Assembly: GCF_014653155.1 (NCBI RefSeq)
Contig: NZ_BNAF01000014.1
Span: 37,304 to 101,303, forward strand
Origin: Sphingobacterium griseoflavum
Lineage (GTDB): Bacteria > Bacteroidota > Bacteroidia > Sphingobacteriales > Sphingobacteriaceae
Direction: 5' to 3'
DNA: 64,000 nt
The position numbers and the translations under genes are program-made. Below are positions 26,576 through 35,189 of the stretch, in pieces. Each line of letters opens with the position of its first letter. Positions within the stretch are counted from its first letter, which is position 1. The notes under the pieces were generated by a model. It was not told the origin of the DNA. It was given only the letters and a program-made list of their open reading frames with translations, and ran no database searches.

Positions 26576-28681
26576 TTAAGAAATTTTATCCCACGAGATA
26601 TTAGGGCCGCGTTGCGAAAGATATGCAGACAGTTTACTGTTTTTTTCCTGTGCAAGCGCGGGGTCGTCATGGAATATCGCGATGACACTGTTGCGTGCTT
26701 CGCTGAGTATACCTTGGTCGGAGGAGAGGTTGGCTATTTTCATCTCTAGCACACCCGATTGCTGGGTGCCTGATAGATCTCCTGGGCCGCGCAGTTGCAG
26801 GTCGACTTCCGCAATCTCAAAACCGTCAGACGTCCGAACCATGGTTTCCAATCTGGTTCTGCCCTCTTTGCTAAGTTTGTTGCCCGACATCAGGATGCAA
26901 AATGATTGTTCTGCGCCACGGCCTACCCGTCCACGTAGCTGGTGCAGTTGTGATAATCCAAAACGTTCGGAATTTTCGATAATCATGACGGACGCATTCG
27001 GTACGTTAACACCAACTTCGATCACCGTAGTGGCCACCATGATCTGTGTTTCGCCTTTCACAAAACGCTGCATCTCGAAGTCCTTGTCCTTCACGGGCAT
27101 TTTTCCGTGCACGATGCTGATCTTGAATTGAGGAAGAGGGAATTCGCGCTGTAGGTTTTCCAGCCCGGCCTCTAAATACAAGAGATCCATCTTTTCGCTT
27201 TCCTTTATCAGTGGGTAGACCACATACACCTGACGGCCTTTGTTAATTTCGTCCCGCATAAAGCCAAATACACGTAGCCGCTGGTTTTCAAAAAAATGAA
27301 CAGTTTTAATAGGCTTTCTCCCGGCCGGCAGTTCGTCAATAACGGAGATGTCGAGATCGCCGTACATGGTCATGGCCAGTGTTCTCGGGATTGGTGTGGC
27401 GGTCATCACAAGCATATGAGGAGGTATGCTGTTTTTCCGCCATAGCTTAGCGCGTTGTTCCACGCCAAATCGATGTTGTTCGTCAATCACCACGAAGCCG
27501 ATATTCTTGAATTTGACTTTATCTTCGATAAGGGCATGGGTGCCAATCAGTATATCTAATGTCCCTTCCTCCAACTGCTGGTGGATAATCCGGCGTTCTT
27601 TTGTGCTCGTAGAGCCTGTTAACAGTTTAACGGTACAGATATCCTCTCCCAAGAGTGAGCTGATGCCTGCAAAATGCTGTTGTGCAAGAATTTCTGTCGG
27701 CGCCATCATACAGGCCTGATAACCATTGTCAATGGCTAGCAGCATGGACATTAGTGCAACGACCGTCTTGCCAGAGCCCACGTCGCCCTGAACTAAGCGA
27801 TTCATTTGTGCCCCAGTATTGGTGTCTACTCGTATTTCCTTGATTACGCGTTTTTGCGCACCCGTCAATGGGAAGGGCAGTCGTTCGTTGAAAAATGTGT
27901 TGAAGGAATCGCCGACCTGATCGAAACGGTGCCCCCGATATTTCTGCATATTAAGCTGCTTGTTGCGTAGTAACCGGAGCTGAATGAAGAATAGCTCCTC
28001 GAATTTGAGCCTCCTTATTGCAGCATTAAGGTCGTGTACCGTTTGCGGGAAATGTATGGATAGTAGTGCTTGCTGATAGCCGATCAGTTTATGCTTTTCA
28101 AGAAGGTATTCGGGTAAGGGCTCTTGCAGGGAGCGCAAGATCGTCTCCAAAGCTGTCTGCTGCAGTTTCTGAATGCCTTTGCTATCCAGATTGAATTTTT
28201 TGAGCTTATCTGTGGAGGAATAGACGGGCTGCATCGTGAGATTGCCTATCTTTTTCTCCTTGTTATCGAAAAGCTCCATCTCTGGATGCGTAATGGAAAC
28301 CTGGCCATTAAAAGCTGTCGGTTTGCCGTAGGCTATATACGCGGAACCCACTTTCAGGGATTTTTTTAGCCAAGGGATACTTTGGAACCAAACGAGCTCC
28401 ATGCTGGCCGTGTCATCTCGAAACTGTGCTACAAGGCGCTTACCCCGTTTTTCACCCATCTCTTGCAAGCTTATTAAACGCCCAATAATCTGTGCGCCGA
28501 CCATATCGGCATGTACTTCCTTGATTTTATGGAATTTTGTCCGGTCGATATACCGGAAAGGGTAGTGCTGAAGCAGATCACCAATGGTAAAAAGCTGCAG
28601 TTCTAATTTAAGGACGTCCGCCTTTTGTGGTCCTACACCTTTCAGGTACGCTATGGGCGTTATTGCAGATAAATCAGCCAT
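26576..28681 (-). CDS. recG: ATP-dependent DNA helicase RecG
   Basis: The 701-residue helicase remodels stalled forks and branched DNA. The N-terminal wedge/OB domain has YLKGVGPQKADVLK at residue 13. Helicase motifs follow: QGDVGSGKTVVAL (Walker A), DEQHRFGVEQR (motif II, DEQH), MTATPIPRTLA (III), and the C-terminal QLRGRVGRG (VI) plus LRGPGDLSGTQQSG. Length is full. It is convergent with hflX, 58 nt apart, with no terminator evident. Confidence 0.97.
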   Translation of the reverse strand: MADLSAITPIAYLKGVGPQKADVLKLELQLFTIGDLLQHYPFRYIDRTKFHKIKEVHADMVGAQIIGRLISLQEMGEKRGKRLVAQFRDDTASMELVWFQSIPWLKKSLKVGSAYIAYGKPTAFNGQVSITHPEMELFDNKEKKIGNLTMQPVYSSTDKLKKFNLDSKGIQKLQQTALETILRSLQEPLPEYLLEKHKLIGYQQALLSIHFPQTVHDLNAAIRRLKFEELFFIQLRLLRNKQLNMQKYRGHRFDQVGDSFNTFFNERLPFPLTGAQKRVIKEIRVDTNTGAQMNRLVQGDVGSGKTVVALMSMLLAIDNGYQACMMAPTEILAQQHFAGISSLLGEDICTVKLLTGSTSTKERRIIHQQLEEGTLDILIGTHALIEDKVKFKNIGFVVIDEQHRFGVEQRAKLWRKNSIPPHMLVMTATPIPRTLAMTMYGDLDISVIDELPAGRKPIKTVHFFENQRLRVFGFMRDEINKGRQVYVVYPLIKESEKMDLLYLEAGLENLQREFPLPQFKISIVHGKMPVKDKDFEMQRFVKGETQIMVATTVIEVGVNVPNASVMIIENSERFGLSQLHQLRGRVGRGAEQSFCILMSGNKLSKEGRTRLETMVRTSDGFEIAEVDLQLRGPGDLSGTQQSGVLEMKIANLSSDQGILSEARNSVIAIFHDDPALAQEKNSKLSAYLSQRGPNISWDKIS

Positions 28682-28794
28682 TTTCTAGGAAAGGCTAAAT
28701 TAAGAAAATATTTTCGTTTAACCTTCCCATTGATGCGTGGTATGGATGATGTTCGTTCAATTGGACTATTCACGTGCGGCGCTGTCGTTAAACC

Positions 28795-29202
28795 TCAATA
28801 GGTAAAAATAGGCTTTCCGTCCAAACAGGTGATGCCTCTGGGCTTTCTGTAGGCCATGCAGTTGATGCGCGGCGCGATCATCGGGCGGTAGATGGCAATG
28901 ACCAGTTCATAATCTGCAACAAGTTTTTGCAACTGTTGCTCGTCTGTCGTGCTATGATAGGCTAAATGATCCAGTCCGCAAATGGTCTGAATATCCATCA
29001 TTTTCCAATCTGCGACTTGGCTACAGGGTTTTCTATGAGCCAGATTTATAATCGCTTCGTACTTTCGGTTGGCTGTTTTTTCCAGCTCCGGCTCAGGAAG
29101 GTCGCTATAGGGATTGCTTTGTATGTCTCCTTTACTACAGCCAGCTAATAAAAGCACTAAAGCAAAACTATTGATAAAAAAGTTCTTGGTTGATAATGGC
29201 AT
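28795..29202 (-). CDS. Small Cys-rich lipoprotein, paralogue A
   Basis: The 135-residue protein has a lipoprotein signal (FALVLLLAGC, lipobox Cys near 22). The mature part has conserved Cys and Trp: PCSQVADWKMM, TICGLDHLAY, INCMAYRKPRGITCLDGKPIF. It aligns by eye with the upstream gene product (shared PCx...W, CG, Y, L..LV..Y, CM, GI.C and a final IF), so the two are tandem duplicates. I know no characterised function; paired Cys suggest disulfides in the periplasm. It lies 20 nt downstream of its paralogue, in one operon. Confidence 0.75.
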   Translation of the reverse strand: MPLSTKNFFINSFALVLLLAGCSKGDIQSNPYSDLPEPELEKTANRKYEAIINLAHRKPCSQVADWKMMDIQTICGLDHLAYHSTTDEQQLQKLVADYELVIAIYRPMIAPRINCMAYRKPRGITCLDGKPIFTY

Positions 29203-29222
29203 GAAATTAAATGTTTTGATCG

Positions 29223-29612
29223 TTACGGGGTGATAAAGACAGCTCGGTTGTTCTCACAGCGTATACCGGAGGGAGACATGACATACATGCAATCCGATAT
29301 CAAGCCATATTTTTTATTAAAAGCCCGCTGTGCTTCTGTGTAGTGTTCAACAAGGGACAGGAAGTTTTGGCTCAGGCTACCTTCAGGATAGGCAATGTAG
29401 GACACGGGGCCTCCACAGGCTTTGCTTCCCAGCGGCGTGATTGCCCATTGTGAAGGATCGGTACAGGGCACACTATTCGCAAGAGCGGTGATTTCCGAGT
29501 GTAGCTGGCGAAGCTCTTCCTCTGCAGCCAGGCGGGTATGCAATTCTGTTTTGTCGCATGCCGTGCATAAACCTAGCACGATGCTTGAAAAGAAAAGGAG
29601 GATAGGTTTCAT
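29223..29612 (-). CDS. Small Cys-rich lipoprotein, paralogue B
   Basis: The 129-residue protein has a lipoprotein signal (LLFFSSIVLGLCTAC). Mature motifs PCTDPSQWAITPLG, KACGGPVSYIAYPEG and DCMYVMSPSGIRCENNRAVF parallel the downstream paralogue. Both end with an IF-type C-terminus. Function is unknown; it is an envelope lipoprotein with likely disulfide bonds. First gene of the pair; the region upstream (29613-29729) shows no clear promoter. Confidence 0.75.
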   Translation of the reverse strand: MKPILLFFSSIVLGLCTACDKTELHTRLAAEEELRQLHSEITALANSVPCTDPSQWAITPLGSKACGGPVSYIAYPEGSLSQNFLSLVEHYTEAQRAFNKKYGLISDCMYVMSPSGIRCENNRAVFITP

Positions 29613-29729
29613 ATCTTTTACGTTGTGTTGGTTTGTTTCTTCTTATACGGATAAGGCGACACAAACGCGACATCGATCAATTCTTTTATTTTGGAATTTT
29701 TCAAAACTCACACCTTTGTATGGTAGATA

Positions 29730-30623
29730 TTACCGCGTTAGCAGTTTGCGTAAGGTTTGGAAATTAAACAGGACAATTGCGAGGGACAACGTGGCATAGG
29801 CCACATACTTATGCGGATCTACATCTTCCTTGAAATAAAAGATTGCCAGTAAAAAAGCTATAATAGGATTGACATAAAGCAATACGCCCGTTGTGCTGGA
29901 AGAAATGCGCGTCAGTGCGTACATGCTCAAAAACAAGGGGATGATAGTGAAAGCTACCGCAATAAGGAGAATCGATGTCCAGAATACGTAGCCTTGAGGT
30001 AGGGGGTGACGCTGTATGATAAGAATAGGGATGATGAACAAGGAACAGATGGATAGCTGTATGGCCAAGACGTGTAGTTTGTCAAAGCCTTGTAGCACCC
30101 GTTGACTGATCAGATAAAAAGCATATAAAGCAGCAATAGCCAAAGACCACATACCATCAATAAGGGAGCCGCTGGCCAGCAGGCTAACACTGACAAGCGC
30201 CAGCGCCAAGGCCGTCCATTTCCAGGCATTCAGCCGTTCCTGCAAGACAACGAATGCCGTAAACGTTGTGATCAATGGGCAGATCATGTAGCCGAATGCA
30301 GCAGATTGGACGCTGATGTAATTGATCGCGTAGATGTAGCAGTACCAATTGCCGAAGATACAGATGGAGGCAAAAACGGTGAGCACAACGACCCTTCTTT
30401 TTCCGTTGAAGGAAAGAGTGTTATAGTGTTGGATATCTTTGTATAGCACCTTCGTCCTAAAAATGAGCAGATAACTCCATAAGATGATAAGACCAGTCAG
30501 GATTCGGTAATTCAGGATGTCGTCGGCCGGCCAGCCCTCAAGCCAACGCACCGGAATAGACATAAATCCCCAAATCAAAGGAGCTAAAAAAGCCGCAAAA
30601 AAATACGTTTTGCGGCTTTCCAT
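29730..30623 (-). CDS. EamA/DMT family transporter (RarD-like)
   Basis: The 297-residue membrane protein has about ten hydrophobic segments in two EamA repeats. FFAAFLAPLIWGFMSIPVRW at the N-terminus, AINYISVQSAAFGYMICPL in the first repeat and SSSTTGVLLYVNPIIAFLL in the second are typical of RarD/EamA exporters. The frame is open further upstream to 30716, but that part overlaps ridA and is not membrane-like, so ATG 30623 is preferred. Substrate is unknown. It lies 23 nt after ridA and is probably co-transcribed. Confidence 0.85.
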   Translation of the reverse strand: MESRKTYFFAAFLAPLIWGFMSIPVRWLEGWPADDILNYRILTGLIILWSYLLIFRTKVLYKDIQHYNTLSFNGKRRVVVLTVFASICIFGNWYCYIYAINYISVQSAAFGYMICPLITTFTAFVVLQERLNAWKWTALALALVSVSLLASGSLIDGMWSLAIAALYAFYLISQRVLQGFDKLHVLAIQLSICSLFIIPILIIQRHPLPQGYVFWTSILLIAVAFTIIPLFLSMYALTRISSSTTGVLLYVNPIIAFLLAIFYFKEDVDPHKYVAYATLSLAIVLFNFQTLRKLLTR

Positions 30624-30646
30624 ATTGTCGGTATGTTTTTCCACGA

Positions 30647-31033
30647 CTAATCTTTCCAGGCGATCACAGAAATCTCGACATTGACGTTCTTCGGAAGTGT
30701 TTTTACAGCGACGCATTCCCGCGCGGGCTGGCTCTCCGTAAAATATTGCGCATATACTTCATTGATTGTTGCAAAGTCTCCCATATCGCTGATAAAGATG
30801 CTGGCCTTTACCACATCCTTAAAACTGTATCCCGCATTTTCCAATATAGCAGCCACATTTTTAAGTACTTGGTGGGTTTCATCCGCGACGCCGGAGCTCA
30901 CAAGCTCCATGCTTCCCGGAATCAGTGGTATCTGCCCAGATACATAGAGCGTTTGTCCGGCTTTAATGGCTTGGTTATAAGGGCCGATTGCCGCAGGCGC
31001 GTTTTCTGTATTGAAGATTTGTTTTTCTGACAT
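30647..31033 (-). CDS. ridA: RidA family enamine/imine deaminase
   Basis: The 128-residue protein has the full RidA set: PAAIGPYNQAIKAG near residue 13, LYVSGQIPLIPG, and PARECVAVKTLPKNVNVEI near 103 with the catalytic Arg105. It hydrolyses reactive 2-aminoacrylate-type imines made by PLP enzymes such as serine/threonine dehydratases. It is cytoplasmic. It precedes the EamA transporter in a two-gene unit. Confidence 0.95.
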   Translation of the reverse strand: MSEKQIFNTENAPAAIGPYNQAIKAGQTLYVSGQIPLIPGSMELVSSGVADETHQVLKNVAAILENAGYSFKDVVKASIFISDMGDFATINEVYAQYFTESQPARECVAVKTLPKNVNVEISVIAWKD

Positions 31034-31096
31034 ATGTTAATGTATAAAAGAGGGTCTTAAAATGAATAAAACCAGCTCGAAGAACGTTCCGAAAAG

Positions 31097-31231
31097 CTAG
31101 TTTGCAAAAAAGATTTTATATACGATAGCTAGCACGAACATCGTAATGGCGATTATATTCATTATACGCATGGCTTTTCGATTGAAACGAGAAGAAGCCG
31201 ATAGTTCGGGCTGATTGTCCTTTGGTTTCAT
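31097..31231 (-). CDS. 44-residue single-pass membrane protein
   Basis: A short frame reads a basic/polar N-terminus (MKPKDNQPELSASSRFNRKA) followed by one hydrophobic helix (MNIIAITMFVLAIVYKIFF) and a stop after AN. The charge-then-helix layout fits an inner-membrane miniprotein with the N-terminus inside. It lies upstream of ridA on the same strand (63-nt gap). I recognise no named family, and coding potential rests on the composition alone. Confidence 0.5.
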   Translation of the reverse strand: MKPKDNQPELSASSRFNRKAMRIMNIIAITMFVLAIVYKIFFAN

Positions 31232-31391
31232 GCAGCTAATTTACAATCCAAAATTTGCATTAGCAATATCTATGTCCAGCTAAAATGGTGTAAATTTTTC
31301 TTTCGTTGCGTGTAAAATCGTTAACTTTCCGATATTATAGCAGTTGTTAAATGGCGATTTAGCTTTTTAGTTTTCGCCAAAAATGTAGAAA

Positions 31392-32510
31392 ATGACAAAG
31401 AATCAAAAAATTGCACTCGTTAACGGACGTATATTCAACGGTGACGATGTGTTTTTAGGGCATGGCTTGTTGATGGACGCCGGTCGAATTCAAGGGATTT
31501 TTCCAATGCGAGCCATTCCGCAAGACTACCTGCAGGTAGACGTTGAGCGTGGCCATATTAGTGCTGGTTTGATTGATTTGCAAATCTATGGGACAGGCAA
31601 CGATCTGTTTTCGGCAGAACTTAGCATGGATAGTTTAGATCGCATCGAAAGGAATCTAATCATGCAGGGCTGCACATCCTTTATGCTTACCTTAGCGACG
31701 AATAGCATAGCGGTGTTGCATAAGGGGATTGAAATTTTCAAAGACTGGCAACCAAAAGCAGCTTTGGGACTGCATCTTGAGGGGCCGTTTTTAAATAAGG
31801 CAAAAGGTGGAGCCCACCCCGCCAAATACATGCTCGAGCCATCGTTGGAAAATATGGAGGAGCTATTGCGCGACGCGCAGGGTGTCGTAAAAATGATGAC
31901 CATCGCTCCGGAGTTGATCGACCAGGCGGTCGTAAAAGAATTGCGACGCCGAGGCATTTTACTAAGTGCCGGTCATAGTGCTGCCTCCTTTCAGGAAGCG
32001 AACGAGGGTTTTTCCAGCGGTATTCAGGCTGTTACCCATCTGTGGAATGCGATGTCTCCATTTCACCATCGCGATACCGGGTTGCCCGGTGCGGTGTTTC
32101 AGCACGACAAAGTCAAGGCCTCCATCATAGCAGACGGTGTACATGTGGATTTTCAGGCGTTGAAGCTCAGCAAGAAGCTGCTCGGCGACCGACTTTTTCT
32201 GATAACAGATGCCGTTGCGACGTGCGACAAAGGTCCTTATCAGCATGTGCGCAAGATAGACCACTATACCTTGCCTGATGGGACATTGAGCGGCTCGGCC
32301 CTCACGCTGTTGCAAGCCGTTGGAAATTGCGTTGTCCAAGCAGATATAGCCTTGGAAGAAGCGCTTCGGATGGCTACATCTTATCCGGCGGAGCTCTTGG
32401 GAAGGAGCGATATTGGAAATTTGAATACGGGATCGTCAGCCAATGTTTTGGTGTTTGACGCGGAGTTTGGCGTGCAACAGGTGTACATGGGAGGTGTGCG
32501 TTATGTCTGA
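31392..32510 (+). CDS. nagA: N-acetylglucosamine-6-phosphate deacetylase
   Basis: The 372-residue amidohydrolase deacetylates GlcNAc-6-P to GlcN-6-P. Motifs: LGLHLEGPFLN near residue 121 with catalytic-site Glu, LSAGHSAA near 195, VTHLWNAMSPFHHR near 213 (metal/substrate His), and FLITDAVA near 273 (catalytic Asp). Length is normal. It starts the gene run leading into GHL10, amidase and SusCD, and takes the product of MurQ (51971-52786). This is the cytoplasmic end of MurNAc/GlcNAc use. A weak promoter (TTG 31344, TAGTTTTC 31368) precedes it. Confidence 0.94.
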   Translation: MTKNQKIALVNGRIFNGDDVFLGHGLLMDAGRIQGIFPMRAIPQDYLQVDVERGHISAGLIDLQIYGTGNDLFSAELSMDSLDRIERNLIMQGCTSFMLTLATNSIAVLHKGIEIFKDWQPKAALGLHLEGPFLNKAKGGAHPAKYMLEPSLENMEELLRDAQGVVKMMTIAPELIDQAVVKELRRRGILLSAGHSAASFQEANEGFSSGIQAVTHLWNAMSPFHHRDTGLPGAVFQHDKVKASIIADGVHVDFQALKLSKKLLGDRLFLITDAVATCDKGPYQHVRKIDHYTLPDGTLSGSALTLLQAVGNCVVQADIALEEALRMATSYPAELLGRSDIGNLNTGSSANVLVFDAEFGVQQVYMGGVRYV

Positions 32511-32568
32511 ACAGCAGCTAATGCGAGATGAAAATCACGCAATTTTCGTCGCCTAGGCTGAAAAAGTG

Positions 32569-32576
32569 TAGTTTTG
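32569..32576 (+). promoter_or_regulatory. Possible -7 element for the first GHL10 gene
   Basis: TAGTTTTG matches TAnnTTTG and lies 6 nt before ATG 32583, implying an almost leaderless transcript. The -33 region is weak. Confidence 0.28.
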
Positions 32577-32582
32577 CAATCT

Positions 32583-34226
32583 ATGAATTTAAAACCGATA
32601 AAAAGTGCAGCAGTGTTGGCACTCGTGTCATCGATGCTGCTGTTTTCATGTGCGTCGCGTAAAAATAAAAAGGCAGCCAAGGAGCTAAAATCTCCTGCGG
32701 TAGAGCTGGTGCTAGCGGATACGGCACGCATAGAAAAGCCGCTGTCGTCCGTTACGCCTCCGGTGGTTACCAAATCAAAATCTGGAGGTAATGTCCTTAT
32801 CGAAGCGCCACTCCGTGTGGATCTACCTACGGTGGAACGCGAATTCCGCGGCGCTTGGGTTGCTACGGTGGCCAATATCAACTGGCCTACGCGTGGTAAC
32901 TATGCCACCGAATCACAAAAGCAAGAAGCTATCGCCTTACTTGATTTTTTGAAAGAAAATAATTTCAATGCGGTCATTTTCCAGGTGCGGCCTTCTGGGG
33001 ATGCGCTGTATGACAGCCCCTACGAGCCTTGGTCTTATTTTTTGACCGGCGCTACCGGCAAACGTCCATCCCCGTATTATGATCCATTGACATTTTGGGT
33101 AGACGAAGCGCACAAGCGGGGACTCGAGCTGCACGTTTGGCTAAATCCCTACCGAGCCCACCATGCTAGTGGTGGCGCTGTAAGCAGCGAATCTATGGTT
33201 CGTAAAGCCCCCGAAATGGTGCTGCGATTGCGTAACGGTATGTACTGGTTCGATCCTGCGAATCCGAAAACACAAGATCACGCGGCAAAAGTAGTGGAGG
33301 ATATTGTGAAACGTTATGATATTGATGGTGTACATTTTGACGATTATTTCTATCCGTATGCCGAGTATAATGGCGGTGCAGATTTCCCCGACGACGCATC
33401 TTGGAGTGCCTATCGGTCGTCGGGCGGTAAATTGTCTCGAGCAGATTGGCGTCGGGATAACGTAAATAGGTTTATTGAACGGGTATATAAGGTTATCAAA
33501 TCGGAGAAAAACTACGTCAAATTCGGGATCAGTCCATTTGGTATTTGGAAACCTGGCTATCCTGCTGGAATCACTGGATCTTCACAGTATGATGAACTGT
33601 ATGCCGATGCTAAACTATGGCTAAATAAAGGATGGATCGATTATTTTACACCACAATTGTATTGGCCAATCGAGCCCGCCAGACAAAGTTTTACCGCGCT
33701 ATTGCGCTGGTGGGAGTCGGAGAACACACAAAAACGTCATGTATGGCCAGGACTCAACACCGTGGAGGTCCGTTCATCGAACCGTCCGCAGGAAATTGTT
33801 AGACAGGTTGAGGCAACACGCCAGCTGATTCCCAATAGTGTCGGTGCTGTACATTGGAGCATTGCTGGGTTGACTAAAAGCCCAAGCATGGTACAGGCTC
33901 TTAAAAATGGACCCTATCAGCATAAAGCACTAATACCACGTAGCCCTTGGTTACAGGTCAATCCATTGTTGGCGCCAACCTTGCTGCTAACGAAGGAAAC
34001 GAGTAGCGTTTTTGTAAAATGGCTGCACAAGCAGCCCAATCAAGTTTTTCAATGGATAGCCTATGCACAATATGGTGACACGTGGGAGTACGAGATCTTG
34101 GATGCCCAGCAGAGTGAGAAAAGCTATCCAAAAATGAAGAATGGCAAGCCTTTGCATGCCATTGCGGTGAAAGCGGTAGACCGATTGAGTAACGAAAGCG
34201 AATATGTTGCAAAATCGGCACTTTGA
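32583..34226 (+). CDS. GHL10 (DUF187) glycosyl hydrolase-like lipoprotein, copy 1
   Basis: The 547-residue protein has a lipoprotein signal (VLALVSSMLLFSC, lipobox LFSC). GHL10 motifs: REFRGAWVATVANINWP near 85, FQVRPSGDALYDSPYEPW near 127, LHVWLNPYRA, DIDGVHFDDYFYPY and IDYFTPQLYWPI. A C-terminal beta domain follows. The E. coli relative DigH cleaves denuded peptidoglycan glycan strands, so this lipoprotein probably acts on stripped glycan chains at the envelope. Start at ATG 32583 (a TTG frame begins 9 nt earlier). It lies between nagA and an amidase gene, which supports the peptidoglycan reading. Confidence 0.87.
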   Translation: MNLKPIKSAAVLALVSSMLLFSCASRKNKKAAKELKSPAVELVLADTARIEKPLSSVTPPVVTKSKSGGNVLIEAPLRVDLPTVEREFRGAWVATVANINWPTRGNYATESQKQEAIALLDFLKENNFNAVIFQVRPSGDALYDSPYEPWSYFLTGATGKRPSPYYDPLTFWVDEAHKRGLELHVWLNPYRAHHASGGAVSSESMVRKAPEMVLRLRNGMYWFDPANPKTQDHAAKVVEDIVKRYDIDGVHFDDYFYPYAEYNGGADFPDDASWSAYRSSGGKLSRADWRRDNVNRFIERVYKVIKSEKNYVKFGISPFGIWKPGYPAGITGSSQYDELYADAKLWLNKGWIDYFTPQLYWPIEPARQSFTALLRWWESENTQKRHVWPGLNTVEVRSSNRPQEIVRQVEATRQLIPNSVGAVHWSIAGLTKSPSMVQALKNGPYQHKALIPRSPWLQVNPLLAPTLLLTKETSSVFVKWLHKQPNQVFQWIAYAQYGDTWEYEILDAQQSEKSYPKMKNGKPLHAIAVKAVDRLSNESEYVAKSAL

Positions 34227-34245
34227 TTCCATAACCAAAACTTTA

Positions 34246-34281
34246 CAAAACTACCTTAAATTTTCAGGTAGTTTTGTTTTT
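34246..34281 (+). terminator. Rho-independent terminator abutting the amidase start codon
   Basis: An 11-bp perfect stem (CAAAACTACCT/AGGTAGTTTTG, 34246-34256 with 34266-34276) has a 9-nt loop and five T. The T run ends directly at the ATG of the next gene (34282). It can end the nagA/GHL10 unit, yet any read-through transcript would carry this hairpin over the amidase translation start. Confidence 0.8.
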
Positions 34282-34947
34282 ATGGAGGTGTGGAAAGTTA
34301 AATTGGCGGTGTTTTTTGTTTTGTGGGGTCTGTGTTATTCGAGTTGTGCACAAGAAAGACCTGCTATGGTGCAAAGACCGATTACGTGGGACAGTACACG
34401 TGAGCAACTTTCTTTAGCCTATCTCGAAGAGCGGCATGGGATACCTAGCAAAACCGTAGATATCGTGCCAAAGATAATTGTTGTGCACTGGACGGATATA
34501 CTATCTGTTAACAAGACCATTCGTACGTTCGATCCTGTACAGCTCCCCGGCCGACCGCGATTAAAAAAAGCGAGCATGCTCAATGTTTCCGCCCAGTTTG
34601 TGGTCGGAAGGGATGGTACAATCTTTCAGCTGCTTCCTGAAACCACTTTTGCCCGCCATACCATAGGTCTCAACTACTGTTCAATCGGTATTGAGAATAT
34701 TGGATCAGCCCGCTACCCACTGACCGAAGCACAGCTACAGGCCAATACAACGCTGATCAAATACTTGATGTCAAAATATGATATTCAACATGTCATCGGG
34801 CATCATGAATATCTAGCGTTTCAAGGCACCGAATGGTGGAAAGAGACAGATCCAGCTTATTTCACCCAGAAATCGGATCCCGGTGCAATATTTATGCAGC
34901 AACTGCGCATGAATTTGGAGATGGAAGATGCAGTAGCCCTGCCGTAG
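34282..34947 (+). CDS. N-acetylmuramoyl-L-alanine amidase (amidase_2/PGRP) lipoprotein
   Basis: The 221-residue protein has a lipoprotein signal (LAVFFVLWGLCYSSC). The zinc amidase_2 domain shows IVVHWTD near residue 72 (first His), FARHTIGLNYCSIGIENIG near 133 and VIGHHEYLAF near 172. It cleaves the bond between MurNAc and L-Ala, stripping stem peptides and so making naked glycan for GHL10 and NamZ. The frame is open back to 34204, but the signal peptide begins at ATG 34282. It directly precedes the first susC. Confidence 0.87.
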   Translation: MEVWKVKLAVFFVLWGLCYSSCAQERPAMVQRPITWDSTREQLSLAYLEERHGIPSKTVDIVPKIIVVHWTDILSVNKTIRTFDPVQLPGRPRLKKASMLNVSAQFVVGRDGTIFQLLPETTFARHTIGLNYCSIGIENIGSARYPLTEAQLQANTTLIKYLMSKYDIQHVIGHHEYLAFQGTEWWKETDPAYFTQKSDPGAIFMQQLRMNLEMEDAVALP

Positions 34948-35189
34948 CGTTGTTTTATATTCCGGATCAACCCAAGGTCTGCTTTCGTCTGTTTATGATA
35001 TGCGTTATTCTTACGTTGTACGTCGCCTTTTTACAGAAAAAAGCGTATGTGTTGAAGTTTTTTCTGCTTCTTTTTTTGAAAAAGCCGCATAATGTTGCAG
35101 GTTAAATAAAAATACCTTACTATTGTTTGATATAAAGATGAAGAGCGCTTCCAAAAGCCTTTTTATGAATAAATTTCAAAACAACTACC

